Source of the DNA: Zerene cesonia
Lineage: Eukaryota; Arthropoda; Insecta; Lepidoptera; Pieridae
Length of the DNA stretch: 64,000 bases
Assembly (NCBI RefSeq): GCF_012273895.1
Contig: NC_052102.1
Span: 2,936,917-3,000,916, forward strand
Direction: 5' to 3'
Under the pieces are notes generated by a model, which saw only the letters and a program-made list of their open reading frames with translations, made no database searches and was not told where the DNA came from. Below are positions 50,547-61,998 of the stretch, piece by piece. The first letter of the stretch is position 1. Each line of letters starts with the position of its first letter. The position numbers were made by a program, and so were the translations under genes.

Positions 50547-53500
50547 ATGTTTCGAGGAGATAGTTCACACTCTTTAAGCTATGAACAACAGGCCAAATTT
50601 ATACTCGATCGTATTACAAACGTAGAAAAGAATTTCGGCGAACTATGCGTCGGCTTTGGTGACTATACAAGAAAAACTGCCAGGTGAAACAATTGTAATA
50701 TTAACTTTCCTACTTTACCACGAACATATATATACATACATACACTAGCTGTTGTTGTCTGGAACTTAGTCCGCGTCGTCACAAAACATTTCCAAGAACA
50801 TACTTTCATACATATCTGTCTCCTTGGGGATATAATTTATCAAAATCTTTAAGCCGATGCTAAGAAAAGATATGCTAATGATAGCTTACGTCTGTAGAGT
50901 CTATTGTAGCTATCTGCATGCTATATTTGAGCCCGATCGGTCCAGTACTTTACTGTTGTGCGTTGATAAATCAGTCCGTTAACTTTGTTTAATATTGGTA
51001 TGTAAGATAGGACCTCTGGAAAAAGTGTCCTACTTTATGTCGAACTCACACTGGCTACTACATGTGGGCTGTGGGGCTCCCACATATCGTGACCGTAGGC
51101 TCCGTAGGCCAAATAGTAAACCAATAAAACTCTACTGTGTTTCGTCGTTCCACTTTCATTTTATCCGTTGTTTTTAAGTAACAACACTTCCTTGCTTATC
51201 CATAATCAAACTAATTTTTGCCATAAACAGTAATCGAACCTCTTCGTTTTAGACTACGGGATATGGGAGATGAACTCTCCAAAATAATTAAGGAATACGC
51301 AAACAACGAACTGGTAAACAAGTCTCTTAGTACTGGTTTAGATAACTTATCTTTAACGCTAACAGCTATTGAAGAATACAGAAATTGTGCTGTTCAAAGA
51401 TTAGAAGCAAAGGTTTGTTTATAAAAAAACACTTCTTAAATAGTAGTTAGTTGTGATTTAAGAACGAAAGTTCTATAAATTATTATTTATAGGTCATTGG
51501 AGAGCTCTGCCAATATGAAAACATTTGTAAGCATGCGAGAGAAGAACTAAAACACACCATGAGTGTTAGGGAAAAGGAGATGGCAAGAAAAAAGATTCTA
51601 GACAAAGCTCGAGAGAGACAACCATTCAACCGCCAACAGGTGGTATGTATAGTGAAGGAAATCCATTGTACTATAAATATATGAACAAACTAGCTGTGCC
51701 CCGCGGTTTCACCCGCGTAAGTCCGTATCCCGTAGGAATATCGGAATAAAAAGTTGCCTATNNNNNNNNNNNNNNNNNNNNNNNNNNNNNNNNNNNNNNN
51801 NNNNNNNNNNNNNNNNNNNNNNNNNNNNNNNNNNNNNNNNNNNNNNNNNNNNNNNNNNNNNNNNNNNNNNNNNNNNNNNNNNNNNNNNNNNNNNNNNNNN
51901 NNNNNNNNNNNNNNNNNNNNNNNNNNNNNNNNNNNNNNNNNNNNNNNNNNNNNNNNNNNNNNNNNNNNNNNNNNNNNNNNNNNNNNNNNNNNNNNNNNNN
52001 NNNNNNNNNNNNNNNNNNNNNNNNNNNNNNNNNNNNNNNNNNNNNNNNNNNNNNNNNNNNNNNNNNNNNNNNNNNNNNNNNNNNNNNNNNNNNNNNNNNN
52101 NNNNNNNNNNNNNNNNNNNNNNNNNNNNNNNNNNNNNNNNNNNNNNNNNNNNNNNNNNNNNNNNNNNNNNNNNNNNNNNNNNNNNNNNNNNNNNNNNNNN
52201 NNNNNNNNNNNNNNNNNNNNNNNNNNNNNNNNNNNNNNNNNNNNNNNNNNNNNNNNNNNNNNNNNNNNNNNNNNNNNNNNNNNNNNNNNNNNNNNNNNNN
52301 NNNNNNNNNNNNNNNNNNNNNNNNNNNNNNNNNNNNNNNNNNNNNNNNNNNNNNNNNNNNNNNNNNNNNNNNNNNNNNNNNNNNNNNNNNNNNNNNNNNN
52401 NNNNNNNNNNNNNNNNNNNNNNNNNNNNNNNNNNNNNNNNNNNNNNNNNNNNNNNNNNNNNNNNNNNNNNNNNNNNNNNNNNNNNNNNNNNNNNNNNNNN
52501 NNNNNNNNNNNNNNNNNNNNNNNNNNNNNNNNNNNNNNNNNNNNNNNNNNNNNNNNNNNNNNNNNNNNNNNNNNNNNNNNNNNNNNNNNNNNNNNNNNNN
52601 NNNNNNNNNNNNNNNNNNNNNNNNNNNNNNNNNNNNNNNNNNNNNNNNNNNNNNNNNNNNNNNNNNNNNNNNNNNNNNNNNNNNNNNNNNNNNNNNNNNN
52701 NNNNNNNNNNNNNNNNNNNNNNNNNNNNNNNNNNNNNNNNNNNNNNNNNNNNNNNNNNNNNTACATCCATACTTACAAACTTTCGCATTTATAATATTAA
52801 TAGGATTAAATCTTCATAGCTACATATGTAGATTAGTAGGCACAAAGTTTTTTCTACACCACATACTATCTTAAATCTTAATGTTTATTTCATTTAGACA
52901 TACGCAGAATCGGAACTTCTTAAAGCATCCGCGGAAATGTCTCGCACCGCAAAAGGCTTGAGTGAACTTACCGAGTTTTTTGAGCGTCGCAAGTTGCAGC
53001 AACTAAAAGCCCTACTGACCGATTTCGTAATGATCGAGATGACGTTCCACTCGCGTGCAGTGGAACTATTTACGGTCGCGTACCGACAAATTGGTGATAT
53101 AAATGATAAGGCTGACTTGGAGGTTGGTGTTATATCTTTGTTCTTATACAATTCATACTTTACCAAATAACTTTGTTTTTAATAATTTCTGACGAAAATG
53201 AAGAAAGAAATAGATAGATAACAAATTTTAACCTTTTTTGTAGTTCATCAATATTAAGATATATCATATAACTACGCAATAATTACATGCTAGGTACCTA
53301 TATAATTTAACTAGTCTTTTGTAGCCACAACAGGTTTTTAATATTCTGATTTACTAATGTATTTTATTCTTTCTTGAGCTCCTAATCACAGGACTTTCTG
53401 AACAAGAGGATCAGGCGGTAAATATTATAAACTTAAAACTTTAAGGTAGCTAATAATATCATGTTGCTTTAAGTAGTTATACGTAACGGTTTTGATATTG

Positions 53501-55216
53501 AACAATTCGAAATCTAAAACGTCTACCATTTTATCTCGACATATTGGCCACCGAACCTATATCTGCTTAAATTTTTCATGAAACAAGTCAGGTCACAGGT
53601 TATAAATATTTTCAGAATTTCAAACGAAAGTTGCGCTCTCCTGAAAAACCTGTCAGCACTGGAATATCGGCAAGATCGTCATCGCTAGCATCCTTGATGA
53701 ATCCACAGCTGTCTCCACTTAAAGATGAAGAGAATTCCGTGGTACAAAATTTGCAAATTAAGAAAAAATATTTTGTTTTTCCATTCAAATTTATAAACAA
53801 TTAGAATGTAATAAAAAAACATACATATATAATATATATCAGTAATTAGGCGTATTCGGAAATAAATTTCCGAGTAGAATTATTTTTCCTTTAAAAATCT
53901 TATTTCAAATTGCAATTATCAAATTTCAATAGTATTTTTGCAGATAGTTACGTACGTTCGAAACGTAAATTTTTTATATATTTTTTTACTTTTCATCTTT
54001 CAAATGTTTTTTTTTTATGTCACAATCGGCAATGGAGCTGGTGGGACGCCTGATGGTAAGTGCTACCACCGCCCATGAATATTTGTAGAGGCGTAAAGTC
54101 GATTACAGACCACCAGATTAGGCCTCTACAAATGGATTGCCGACTTTAAATTGGGAAGGGATTAAGGAAGGATTGGCGAGAGGAATAAAGGAAAGGACTG
54201 GGAAGGGGAAGGAAAAGGATACGGGCCTCCGGCTCCCCCACTCACCGAACGAAACACAGCAGAATGCTATTTCACGCCGGTCTTCTGTGGGGGGTGGTAC
54301 TTCCCCGGTGCGAGCTGGCCCAATTCGTGCCGAAGCGTGCTCGACTACCACATATAAATGTGAATTACCTTTGAAATAGGCTATAACTCCAAAAAATTAA
54401 ATCGGGAATCTTAATCAAAATGCAATTTCTACTTAAATTATTAAAAAATGGCTTTAAATAATTGGACGCCACGTCCACAAATTTATTATTTATAATGTGT
54501 TTCGTGAAATTTCGTAAAAATATTTTCAGAATTTTGGAGGGTTCCGATCCCCCGAAAACAATTTGAAAACAAGATCAAGCTCAATTGCATCTCTTATGAA
54601 CCACTCATCATCTAAAGATGAAGACGATACTTCGGTAGGTAAGAGCACAATATATTTAAATACATTATTAAAAAAACGTGCTGCCTAGGATTCACATGGA
54701 TATATATATATATAATCCATGAGTAAGATAATAATTATTATCATACTTGACAATATTAAATCTTTGTTTTCTGTGTTTTTTTGTAATAACGGACAACTGA
54801 GTGGATGTTTCGCCTGATGGTAAGCGATCATTACCGCAAATGCATTGTCCGCTTTTATGGGGTATTACTATGGAATTTTAGGAGAAAATGAATAAACTAA
54901 TAGGTTCCCTCACTCAAATAACGAAACAAAGTACCTAGTATCATACTAAGTAATTTGTTTATATAAAATAGTACCATACTACTAGTATGTACTATTTCAC
55001 GCCGATCTTATGTGGGGGTGTGGTATCTTTCCCGGTGCGGGCTGGAACACTCGAAGTTACACACACGTAGATCGTCACTTATTGGATATAGCTCTACCCT
55101 TCTTACAAAATAATTGAGTAAGTTTCATTGTATTATACATAATTATTATTTTTTTTATATAGGAAACGGATGAATCTGAAGAGCAAAGTTCTACAGAAGA
55201 AACAGAATCAAAATGA
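50547..55216 (+). CDS. CIBAR1: CBY1-interacting BAR domain protein (CIBAR1/FAM92)
   Basis: BAR-domain membrane-curvature protein; in animals the family binds Chibby at the ciliary base/transition zone. Eight exons: 50547-50683, 51253-51412, 51493-51642, 52898-53126, 53392-53417, 53616-53741, 54530-54634, 55163-55216 (987 nt, 328 aa; human about 289). Family features: NVEKNFGELCVGFGDYTRKTARLRD at the N-terminus, YRNCAVQRLEAKV, ASAEMSRTAKGLSE, FHSRAVELFTVAYRQIGD and DLEV, which supports using the donor at 53127 (GTGTTA) rather than the one four bases earlier; only the later donor keeps frame through exon 5. The tail is Ser-rich then acidic and ends TEETESK. Exons 6 and 7 look duplicated. The gap in the fourth-exon-upstream intron does not touch coding sequence. 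Divergent from Rab3GAP1. Confidence 0.9.
51690..52805 (-). repeat. Short dispersed element interrupted by a gap
   Basis: Left of the gap, AGCTGTGCCCCGCGGTTTCACCCGCG (51692-51717) is the reverse-complement 3' end of the family at 24735-24938; right of it, ACTTTCGCATTTATAATATTAAT (52777-52800) is its reverse-complement 5' start. The whole gap thus lies inside one copy. Confidence 0.7.
51762..52761. other. Assembly gap, 1,000 N
   Basis: Placeholder gap in CIBAR1 intron 3, inside a dispersed element. Confidence 1.
54005..54352 (+). repeat. SINE-like element, near full length (CCTGATGGTAAG family)
   Basis: Runs GAGCTGGTGGGACGCCTGATGG, a segment CCTCTACAAATGGATTGCCG, a purine-rich block, TTTCACGCCGGTCTTCTGTG, and CGTGCCGAAGCGTGCTCGAC. 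Lies in the intron between the duplicated CIBAR1 exons. Other copies: 23575-23945 (minus), 54785-55065, 14941-15060. Confidence 0.8.
54785..55065 (+). repeat. SINE-like element, internally shortened copy
   Basis: Same start (TTTCGCCTGATGGTAAGCG) and end (TTTCACGCCGATCTTATGTG, CCCGGTGCGGGCTGG) as the copy 430 bp upstream but with the purine-rich middle reduced. It lies in the last CIBAR1 intron. Confidence 0.75.
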
Positions 55217-55927
55217 ACTTGATGACACTTTGTTTGATGACGTAGCCATTTTACCTCATCGAAAGAAATTAAAAATAAAAATTTTAAGAGAGATTGCATT
55301 TTATGTCTACTTCTCTTTTAACTCCTACTATATTTTTATTTTGACAAATCCTGCACATTCTAAATTATAGAAATTTAATTTCAGAAGTTACAATAATTTC
55401 TTTCTGATCCAATATTCACATTTTCGGGTTTGGTAATATTCTTAGCGTCGAAGCTCTTGTATCCAATATACTCAACACGGAGGATAGAGGTAAAGAGAAC
55501 CGTTTCTGTGTGAAAGTGTCCATTAAAATTTGCTTAAATAAGGGTGGCGCTACGGCTCCGGATTCGCATGAGATCAATGTTTATATAAAAGCGAAAGGTC
55601 ACTCACTCATTCATAAAGAAACCTCAACAACGGCTGAACGTATAAAAGTGAAATTCGGTAGGACGTTACTTTTCGTTAGTAGATGTGCTCTGAGAAGGCT
55701 ATACAATTTTCTATTTAAGTCTAACATTTTAGTTTGCAATCTGGAAATGAATTTCATAATTTTAGCACATATATATCCTGTTTTTTTAATGCGCCATATA
55801 CTTTATAACACGCAATCAGTTCATGCCCCCTTAAATTAATTCAGAAAGCAGAATGTCACTGACAATCGTAAACATGGCACAGACTGGTACAACATATTGA
55901 TTATTTATTGTTTTAAAATTCGTGTCT

Positions 55928-55965
55928 CTTTGTGCGTGGCACACAATTGTGTGCAAGGCACAAAG
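55928..55965. repeat. Nested inverted repeat (hairpin)
   Basis: Outer arms CTTTGTGC/GCACAAAG flank the 16-bp perfect palindrome GCACACAATTGTGTGC with 3-nt bulges on each side. Confidence 0.75.
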
Positions 55966-56688
55966 TTCATGTACAATTCAGAAGAAGAAATGACATTTTA
56001 AATGTTTTTTTTACTATTTAATTACAAGATTAGTGAATACAAAATTTGTGTCACATTACGATACATTATACTCAGCATTTTACATTGATTTCGTGCATTT
56101 TACTAAACACTATAGATAAATAAAATATTGACGATTGCTACAATATAATGGTACAATTTTAATAAGGCTTACTTGATATAACAGTAATTACCACTAAGTT
56201 ACAGTACTAAAAAATTTTGGATATATTGGATTAAAACATGGGTGTCAATCACAGTTATATAAAATTTATAGTTATTTATAAGAGAAATTGTTTTTTATAG
56301 ATAACAAACTATATTGTGGTGTAAGCAACATATTTTTACGTAAAGAGGAATAAAACCAATTTTTTATTATTAGATATATTAATGAAGGTAAAAATATATC
56401 TTTTGTATTAAATGGATTATTAAAACTTGTATTGTAAGATGTATGTAAACAGAAAAGGTTATGCTTAGTCATATAAATACAGTTACAAATTACTAGCTTA
56501 CAGCTAACAATAAATATGATGAATAAGCAATTATTATTCCATTAAATGTTTATTTATAATTTTCAGGGATATATAGTTCTTGAATTGAAGATGGAAACCA
56601 TATTACATTAGTAAGTGTAAGCTTGGAGTTACGTGCTATGTTATGCTATATCAGGTTTTGAAAAAACAAATAATAAAGTTAATATTAC

Positions 56689-56694
56689 TTTATT
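56689..56694 (-). promoter_or_regulatory. Polyadenylation signal candidate of HSBP1
   Basis: AATAAA on the minus strand, 189 bp after the stop codon. Confidence 0.45.
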
Positions 56695-56882
56695 GCTCTT
56701 TGTAAGAAATGATTACTTAGTATATTAACCATATTTCTTAAAAATCTAGACAATTTCATGACACAGATTCGGTGTTGGAATGCAGAACATTTTCAAACAT
56801 GTGATTATAAACCATAACCATTATAATATCTTAAGTTATTATTGCAGGCAAACTAATTTTGGTTATTACACTACAACTACTG

Positions 56883-57637
56883 CTACTTTTCATTTTCAAC
56901 ACCTGCTTGTGTCATCAAGTCTGTGATGTTCTTCTCCAGCTCATCAACACGAGTTCCCATTTCATCTATTCTATTGATGATTTGGTCTGACATACTCTGG
57001 AATTTATCTTGCATGTTTTGCAGGAGAGATTGTACCTTGAATGTTTATAAAATAGATTACTTGTAACCATATCATGCAACGTGTATCATAGATTTATATA
57101 TATTTTATATTATATATAGTTATTATTGTGAAACAAATGGTTAATGATGTACAAAATCCAATAACATGTGTGCTGTGATGCACAAATGAACAACACCCTA
57201 TCATGTACACACAAGATAAATGAAAAAAACTAAACATTTCAAAAGAAAAGACCTAGTTGTCATATTTTTTACAACTAAGTTTATAAATATTATAAAGGTG
57301 AACAGTGTTGCATAAAATTGTAACAACAACTCCACACTTTATTTAGTCAAGTGTTGCTGTGAATAATTAGAGGAGGTTATGTATAGATTAATCTATATGT
57401 AATAAAAACAGCTATAGCTTATGTTAAGACAACTAATGGGTACTCATTTTCTATGAAATAGTTTACATTGACCTAACATAAATATTAATTATTCGTTTAA
57501 AATTTGTGTCAAAATTTAGTTTGTTTAATAATTAAACTTACATATTGCGTTACTTCTTGCATATTCTTAGGATCATTACTTGGAGTATAATTCGATTCTA
57601 CATCAGATGTAGGCTGTTCAACTTTCGGATCTGCCAT
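56883..57637 (-). CDS. HSBP1: Heat shock factor-binding protein 1
   Basis: Small coiled-coil protein that binds the trimerisation domain of heat shock factor 1 and dampens the heat-shock response; also reported in endosomal WASH complex assembly. Two exons on the minus strand, 57637-57542 and 57035-56883 (249 nt, 82 aa; human 76 aa), phase 0 intron. The conserved core is complete: MQEVTQYVQSLLQNMQDKFQ across the junction, then SMSDQIINRIDEMGTRVDEL and LEKNITDLMTQAGVE, a continuous heptad pattern. The first 22 residues (MADPKVEQPTSDVESNYTPS...) are a polar lead that varies between species. It ends 1.7 kb from convergent CIBAR1. Confidence 0.97.
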
Positions 57638-58522
57638 TGCTCTTGAAAACCAATTGTTCTTCCAAAACTCACAAAGACTGACTATTCGTTACTAAGATAC
57701 AAATAAGTAATTCGGAAACCCAAAGCCGCTATCTCATGCTAGGATACGATATAAACAAAGTTTGTTCTGCAGTCTGATTCCGTATGTATTTCCGATAAAA
57801 TTGCCCACACCACATCTACCTTCTTTTCAATCAATTTTAATGTGTAGTTTTTAAAGTTTAATAAAATAATGCCAAAAACGTAAATCCAATGCACTGATGT
57901 TTTCAATCAGATTGCCGTTTGACAGTTGACACTTGACCCATGGTCCGTAGAACGATTGAAAGTATATTACTTACTTTGTGGGTGAAAACTCACTCTCTTA
58001 CTGTTCCTCTCTGATGTTAAAAAACAAGAATAAATACATTTCGCTACAATGACTTATAAAAGGATTACGCATTTAAAAACGACAATAAAATTAAAATTCT
58101 TACGTGTTTCGAGACAGTAAGCTTTATATATACTACTAATACTAATAAATGTATTCAGTAAATATAGCCTAAACCCTCAGAAATCCTATGGGTAATAAAA
58201 ACCCTAATAAGTTTATAATCAATATTATCCAGTACTTTTTTATATTTGATTTTACGCGAGTAGCTATTATACAATTAAAAATTCTGAAATAATATAATGA
58301 ATAAATCGTTAAAATCGTTCGACTTTAATTTCTGAATATCTATATATTAGAAAGAGTTTTCCGGAAATATAAAATAAACGAATTTTCACGATTCAAAGAG
58401 CTTCTAAAATCTTCTAGTTGAATGTATACGCAATTGAGTGAAATTACGTAGGAAAAATGTTATGGTATTACAAAGGAATATATCCTCCACATGTCTTTCT
58501 CGTTCGGCTCGTTTTTCAGCCG
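57638..58522. other. Upstream region of HSBP1, with repeat fragment
   Basis: TTTGACAGTTGACACTTGAC at 57918-57937 is a candidate promoter motif. At 58245-58345 lies a diverged relative of the foldback element at 42971 (shared GATTTTACGCGAGT and AATATAATGAATAAATCG). Confidence 0.5.
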
Positions 58523-59522
58523 NNNNNNNNNNNNNNNNNNNNNNNNNNNNNNNNNNNNNNNNNNNNNNNNNNNNNNNNNNNNNNNNNNNNNNNNNNNNNN
58601 NNNNNNNNNNNNNNNNNNNNNNNNNNNNNNNNNNNNNNNNNNNNNNNNNNNNNNNNNNNNNNNNNNNNNNNNNNNNNNNNNNNNNNNNNNNNNNNNNNNN
58701 NNNNNNNNNNNNNNNNNNNNNNNNNNNNNNNNNNNNNNNNNNNNNNNNNNNNNNNNNNNNNNNNNNNNNNNNNNNNNNNNNNNNNNNNNNNNNNNNNNNN
58801 NNNNNNNNNNNNNNNNNNNNNNNNNNNNNNNNNNNNNNNNNNNNNNNNNNNNNNNNNNNNNNNNNNNNNNNNNNNNNNNNNNNNNNNNNNNNNNNNNNNN
58901 NNNNNNNNNNNNNNNNNNNNNNNNNNNNNNNNNNNNNNNNNNNNNNNNNNNNNNNNNNNNNNNNNNNNNNNNNNNNNNNNNNNNNNNNNNNNNNNNNNNN
59001 NNNNNNNNNNNNNNNNNNNNNNNNNNNNNNNNNNNNNNNNNNNNNNNNNNNNNNNNNNNNNNNNNNNNNNNNNNNNNNNNNNNNNNNNNNNNNNNNNNNN
59101 NNNNNNNNNNNNNNNNNNNNNNNNNNNNNNNNNNNNNNNNNNNNNNNNNNNNNNNNNNNNNNNNNNNNNNNNNNNNNNNNNNNNNNNNNNNNNNNNNNNN
59201 NNNNNNNNNNNNNNNNNNNNNNNNNNNNNNNNNNNNNNNNNNNNNNNNNNNNNNNNNNNNNNNNNNNNNNNNNNNNNNNNNNNNNNNNNNNNNNNNNNNN
59301 NNNNNNNNNNNNNNNNNNNNNNNNNNNNNNNNNNNNNNNNNNNNNNNNNNNNNNNNNNNNNNNNNNNNNNNNNNNNNNNNNNNNNNNNNNNNNNNNNNNN
59401 NNNNNNNNNNNNNNNNNNNNNNNNNNNNNNNNNNNNNNNNNNNNNNNNNNNNNNNNNNNNNNNNNNNNNNNNNNNNNNNNNNNNNNNNNNNNNNNNNNNN
59501 NNNNNNNNNNNNNNNNNNNNNN
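58523..59522. other. Assembly gap, 1,000 N
   Basis: Left boundary of the small contig that carries the Cdc23 5' half. Confidence 1.
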
Positions 59523-59797
59523 CAAAAATGCTAAAAAAAGATCACGTGATTAATGGACAACCCCTTACAAGATTGAAGATGTTACAAAAGTATTTGGCTA
59601 TATCCAACTTTTTTTAGAATTTCATTGACTTGTAATGGTCATAGTCTGTTGTGACTTCTCTTACTTTAAATTTACTTACTTTACTAATAAATATATTTTG
59701 ATGATTTTTATTCATATATATTCAAATAATTTTAAATGTCTAGAAATAAAGTTAAATATAATATGGCCAACTGCAGATGTCATAATAATACACTTGC

Positions 59798-60648
59798 CTC
59801 TTCTATCATGATGTGCTATAGCCATTTGTGCAGATATATAAGTGCTTTTATCAAATCCTGCAGCTGCCAGAGCCATATAAGCTTCCAGAGCTTGCTCTGA
59901 AAGTTTCAGTTCTACAAATGCATGGGCAGCAAAAAAATACATCATCCAATGTTTTGGTAATTGCAGGGAGTCCAAAGCTTCATACTCATTTGCTAGACCA
60001 GCTAACTCAACCCAAGCACACCATAAAGTAGGTGTCACAGCGATGGATGCTTGCAATATGGTGACAGCTTGATTTCTTAATTCTAACTTCTTTAAAACAA
60101 CACCTTCTAAGTACAACAGGTAGCCATCATTTTTATTACGATTAGCCTGAAAGTAGGTGCATAATTTGAGCAAATAAATTGTGTTGTTAAGTTGCTATTA
60201 ATTATGAATTTTAGACAAATACCTTGAAAAATGATAGCAAGTCCAGTAATACTTGTGTTGATTCCGCATTTTCTGTACCTATATCAGTGGCATTGTCCAA
60301 TCGCTTTTTTTCGCTGGACATGTACTGAGAATATCTTAAAAGAAATACACATTTGGGACTGACGCAATTTTCTACAAAGTGTGCTGCTCTATCGTATTCC
60401 TGACAATCAAAATATGTCTTAGCTAATGTATATGCCTCCCTTTCTTCTATAGAAATATTCTCGTACGGGCTGGGTGGATCATCGTACTGTATTTTGTGAT
60501 CCTTGAGAGCATAGTTTAATTCTGCGAGCCATTTCGCAGTTTTTGTTAAACCGCGATCATTACATTCACGGATTTCATTCAAAATATCTATTCTGACTTG
60601 AGATAAATCAATTTGAATATCACTTTTTGCATTTAATAAAGGTTGCAT
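59798..60648 (-). CDS. Cdc23: Cdc23/APC8, N-terminal half (exons 1-2), on the opposite strand to the rest
   Basis: TPR subunit of the anaphase-promoting complex. Exon 1 is 60648-60223 (142 codons: start MQPLLNAKSDIQIDLSQVR; LTKTAKWLAELNYAL; EAYTLAKTYFDCQEYDRAAH; FLLRYSQYMSSEKKR) and exon 2 60146-59798 (YLLYLEGVVLKKLELRNQA; WCAWVELAGLA; STYISAQMAIAHHDRR), matching human residues 1 to about 280. Exon 2 ends in phase 1 at an AG|GCAAGT, a GC donor. The remaining exons are on the plus strand from 61999. The first base pair of a codon here (G) plus the AT there makes the Asp seen in the human sequence, so this is one gene, not a copy. Upstream of the ATG lies a DRE-like TATCGATT. Confidence 0.93.
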
Positions 60649-60722
60649 TGTTTCTTAGGTTTTAAGTGTAAATAATTGATTACATTAAAGCGATAACAAA
60701 GAATAAGAATTAAGAACTAATA

Positions 60723-60730
60723 AATCGATA
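60723..60730 (-). promoter_or_regulatory. DRE-like motif upstream of Cdc23
   Basis: TATCGATT on the minus strand, 75 bp before the Cdc23 ATG; differs from the DREF site TATCGATA at the last base. Confidence 0.4.
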
Positions 60731-60811
60731 CCGCCGCCAGCGGCTGGACTTTTGATTTCAAATGACATTGACAATGTCAATTTGACATTTGACAACCGCT
60801 ACATGGCAACT

Positions 60812-61811
60812 NNNNNNNNNNNNNNNNNNNNNNNNNNNNNNNNNNNNNNNNNNNNNNNNNNNNNNNNNNNNNNNNNNNNNNNNNNNNNNNNNNNNNNNNN
60901 NNNNNNNNNNNNNNNNNNNNNNNNNNNNNNNNNNNNNNNNNNNNNNNNNNNNNNNNNNNNNNNNNNNNNNNNNNNNNNNNNNNNNNNNNNNNNNNNNNNN
61001 NNNNNNNNNNNNNNNNNNNNNNNNNNNNNNNNNNNNNNNNNNNNNNNNNNNNNNNNNNNNNNNNNNNNNNNNNNNNNNNNNNNNNNNNNNNNNNNNNNNN
61101 NNNNNNNNNNNNNNNNNNNNNNNNNNNNNNNNNNNNNNNNNNNNNNNNNNNNNNNNNNNNNNNNNNNNNNNNNNNNNNNNNNNNNNNNNNNNNNNNNNNN
61201 NNNNNNNNNNNNNNNNNNNNNNNNNNNNNNNNNNNNNNNNNNNNNNNNNNNNNNNNNNNNNNNNNNNNNNNNNNNNNNNNNNNNNNNNNNNNNNNNNNNN
61301 NNNNNNNNNNNNNNNNNNNNNNNNNNNNNNNNNNNNNNNNNNNNNNNNNNNNNNNNNNNNNNNNNNNNNNNNNNNNNNNNNNNNNNNNNNNNNNNNNNNN
61401 NNNNNNNNNNNNNNNNNNNNNNNNNNNNNNNNNNNNNNNNNNNNNNNNNNNNNNNNNNNNNNNNNNNNNNNNNNNNNNNNNNNNNNNNNNNNNNNNNNNN
61501 NNNNNNNNNNNNNNNNNNNNNNNNNNNNNNNNNNNNNNNNNNNNNNNNNNNNNNNNNNNNNNNNNNNNNNNNNNNNNNNNNNNNNNNNNNNNNNNNNNNN
61601 NNNNNNNNNNNNNNNNNNNNNNNNNNNNNNNNNNNNNNNNNNNNNNNNNNNNNNNNNNNNNNNNNNNNNNNNNNNNNNNNNNNNNNNNNNNNNNNNNNNN
61701 NNNNNNNNNNNNNNNNNNNNNNNNNNNNNNNNNNNNNNNNNNNNNNNNNNNNNNNNNNNNNNNNNNNNNNNNNNNNNNNNNNNNNNNNNNNNNNNNNNNN
61801 NNNNNNNNNNN
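60812..61811. other. Assembly gap, 1,000 N
   Basis: Right boundary of the small contig that carries the Cdc23 5' half. Confidence 1.
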
Positions 61812-61998
61812 AACATTGTTGCTAATTAATAATATCTGGGAACATATAGTTGAACCAAATGTACACTATTATGGAATTAACTAGGATATCTTGCATGTTA
61901 GCACTTAGCAGATCAGATGTTAAATCATTTCATAGCTTATCAATTATTTTTATTTTTTTAATCTTGTAAATATTACTAATAGTTAATAAAATTTTCAG

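Larger units (their letters stand above)
55217..56882. other. 3' flanks of convergent CIBAR1 and HSBP1
   Basis: No gene supported; a 109-codon open frame at 55510-55839 has no recognisable domain. TTTATT at 56689-56694 is an AATAAA on the minus strand about 190 bp after the HSBP1 stop. Confidence 0.5.

Noticed and set aside
53112..53126. CIBAR1 exon 4 ending at the nearer donor, GAG|GTTGGT
   Set aside because: It would put exons 5 and 6 out of frame and remove the conserved V of DLEV; the donor four bases later fits.
54530..54638. CIBAR1 exon 7 ending at the stronger-looking GTAAGA donor (after 54638)
   Set aside because: It leads to a stop after a few codons, while the donor after 54634 joins to an acidic tail as in the family.
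55510..55839. 109-codon open frame after CIBAR1
   Set aside because: No domain, no start context, composition like the flanking UTR.
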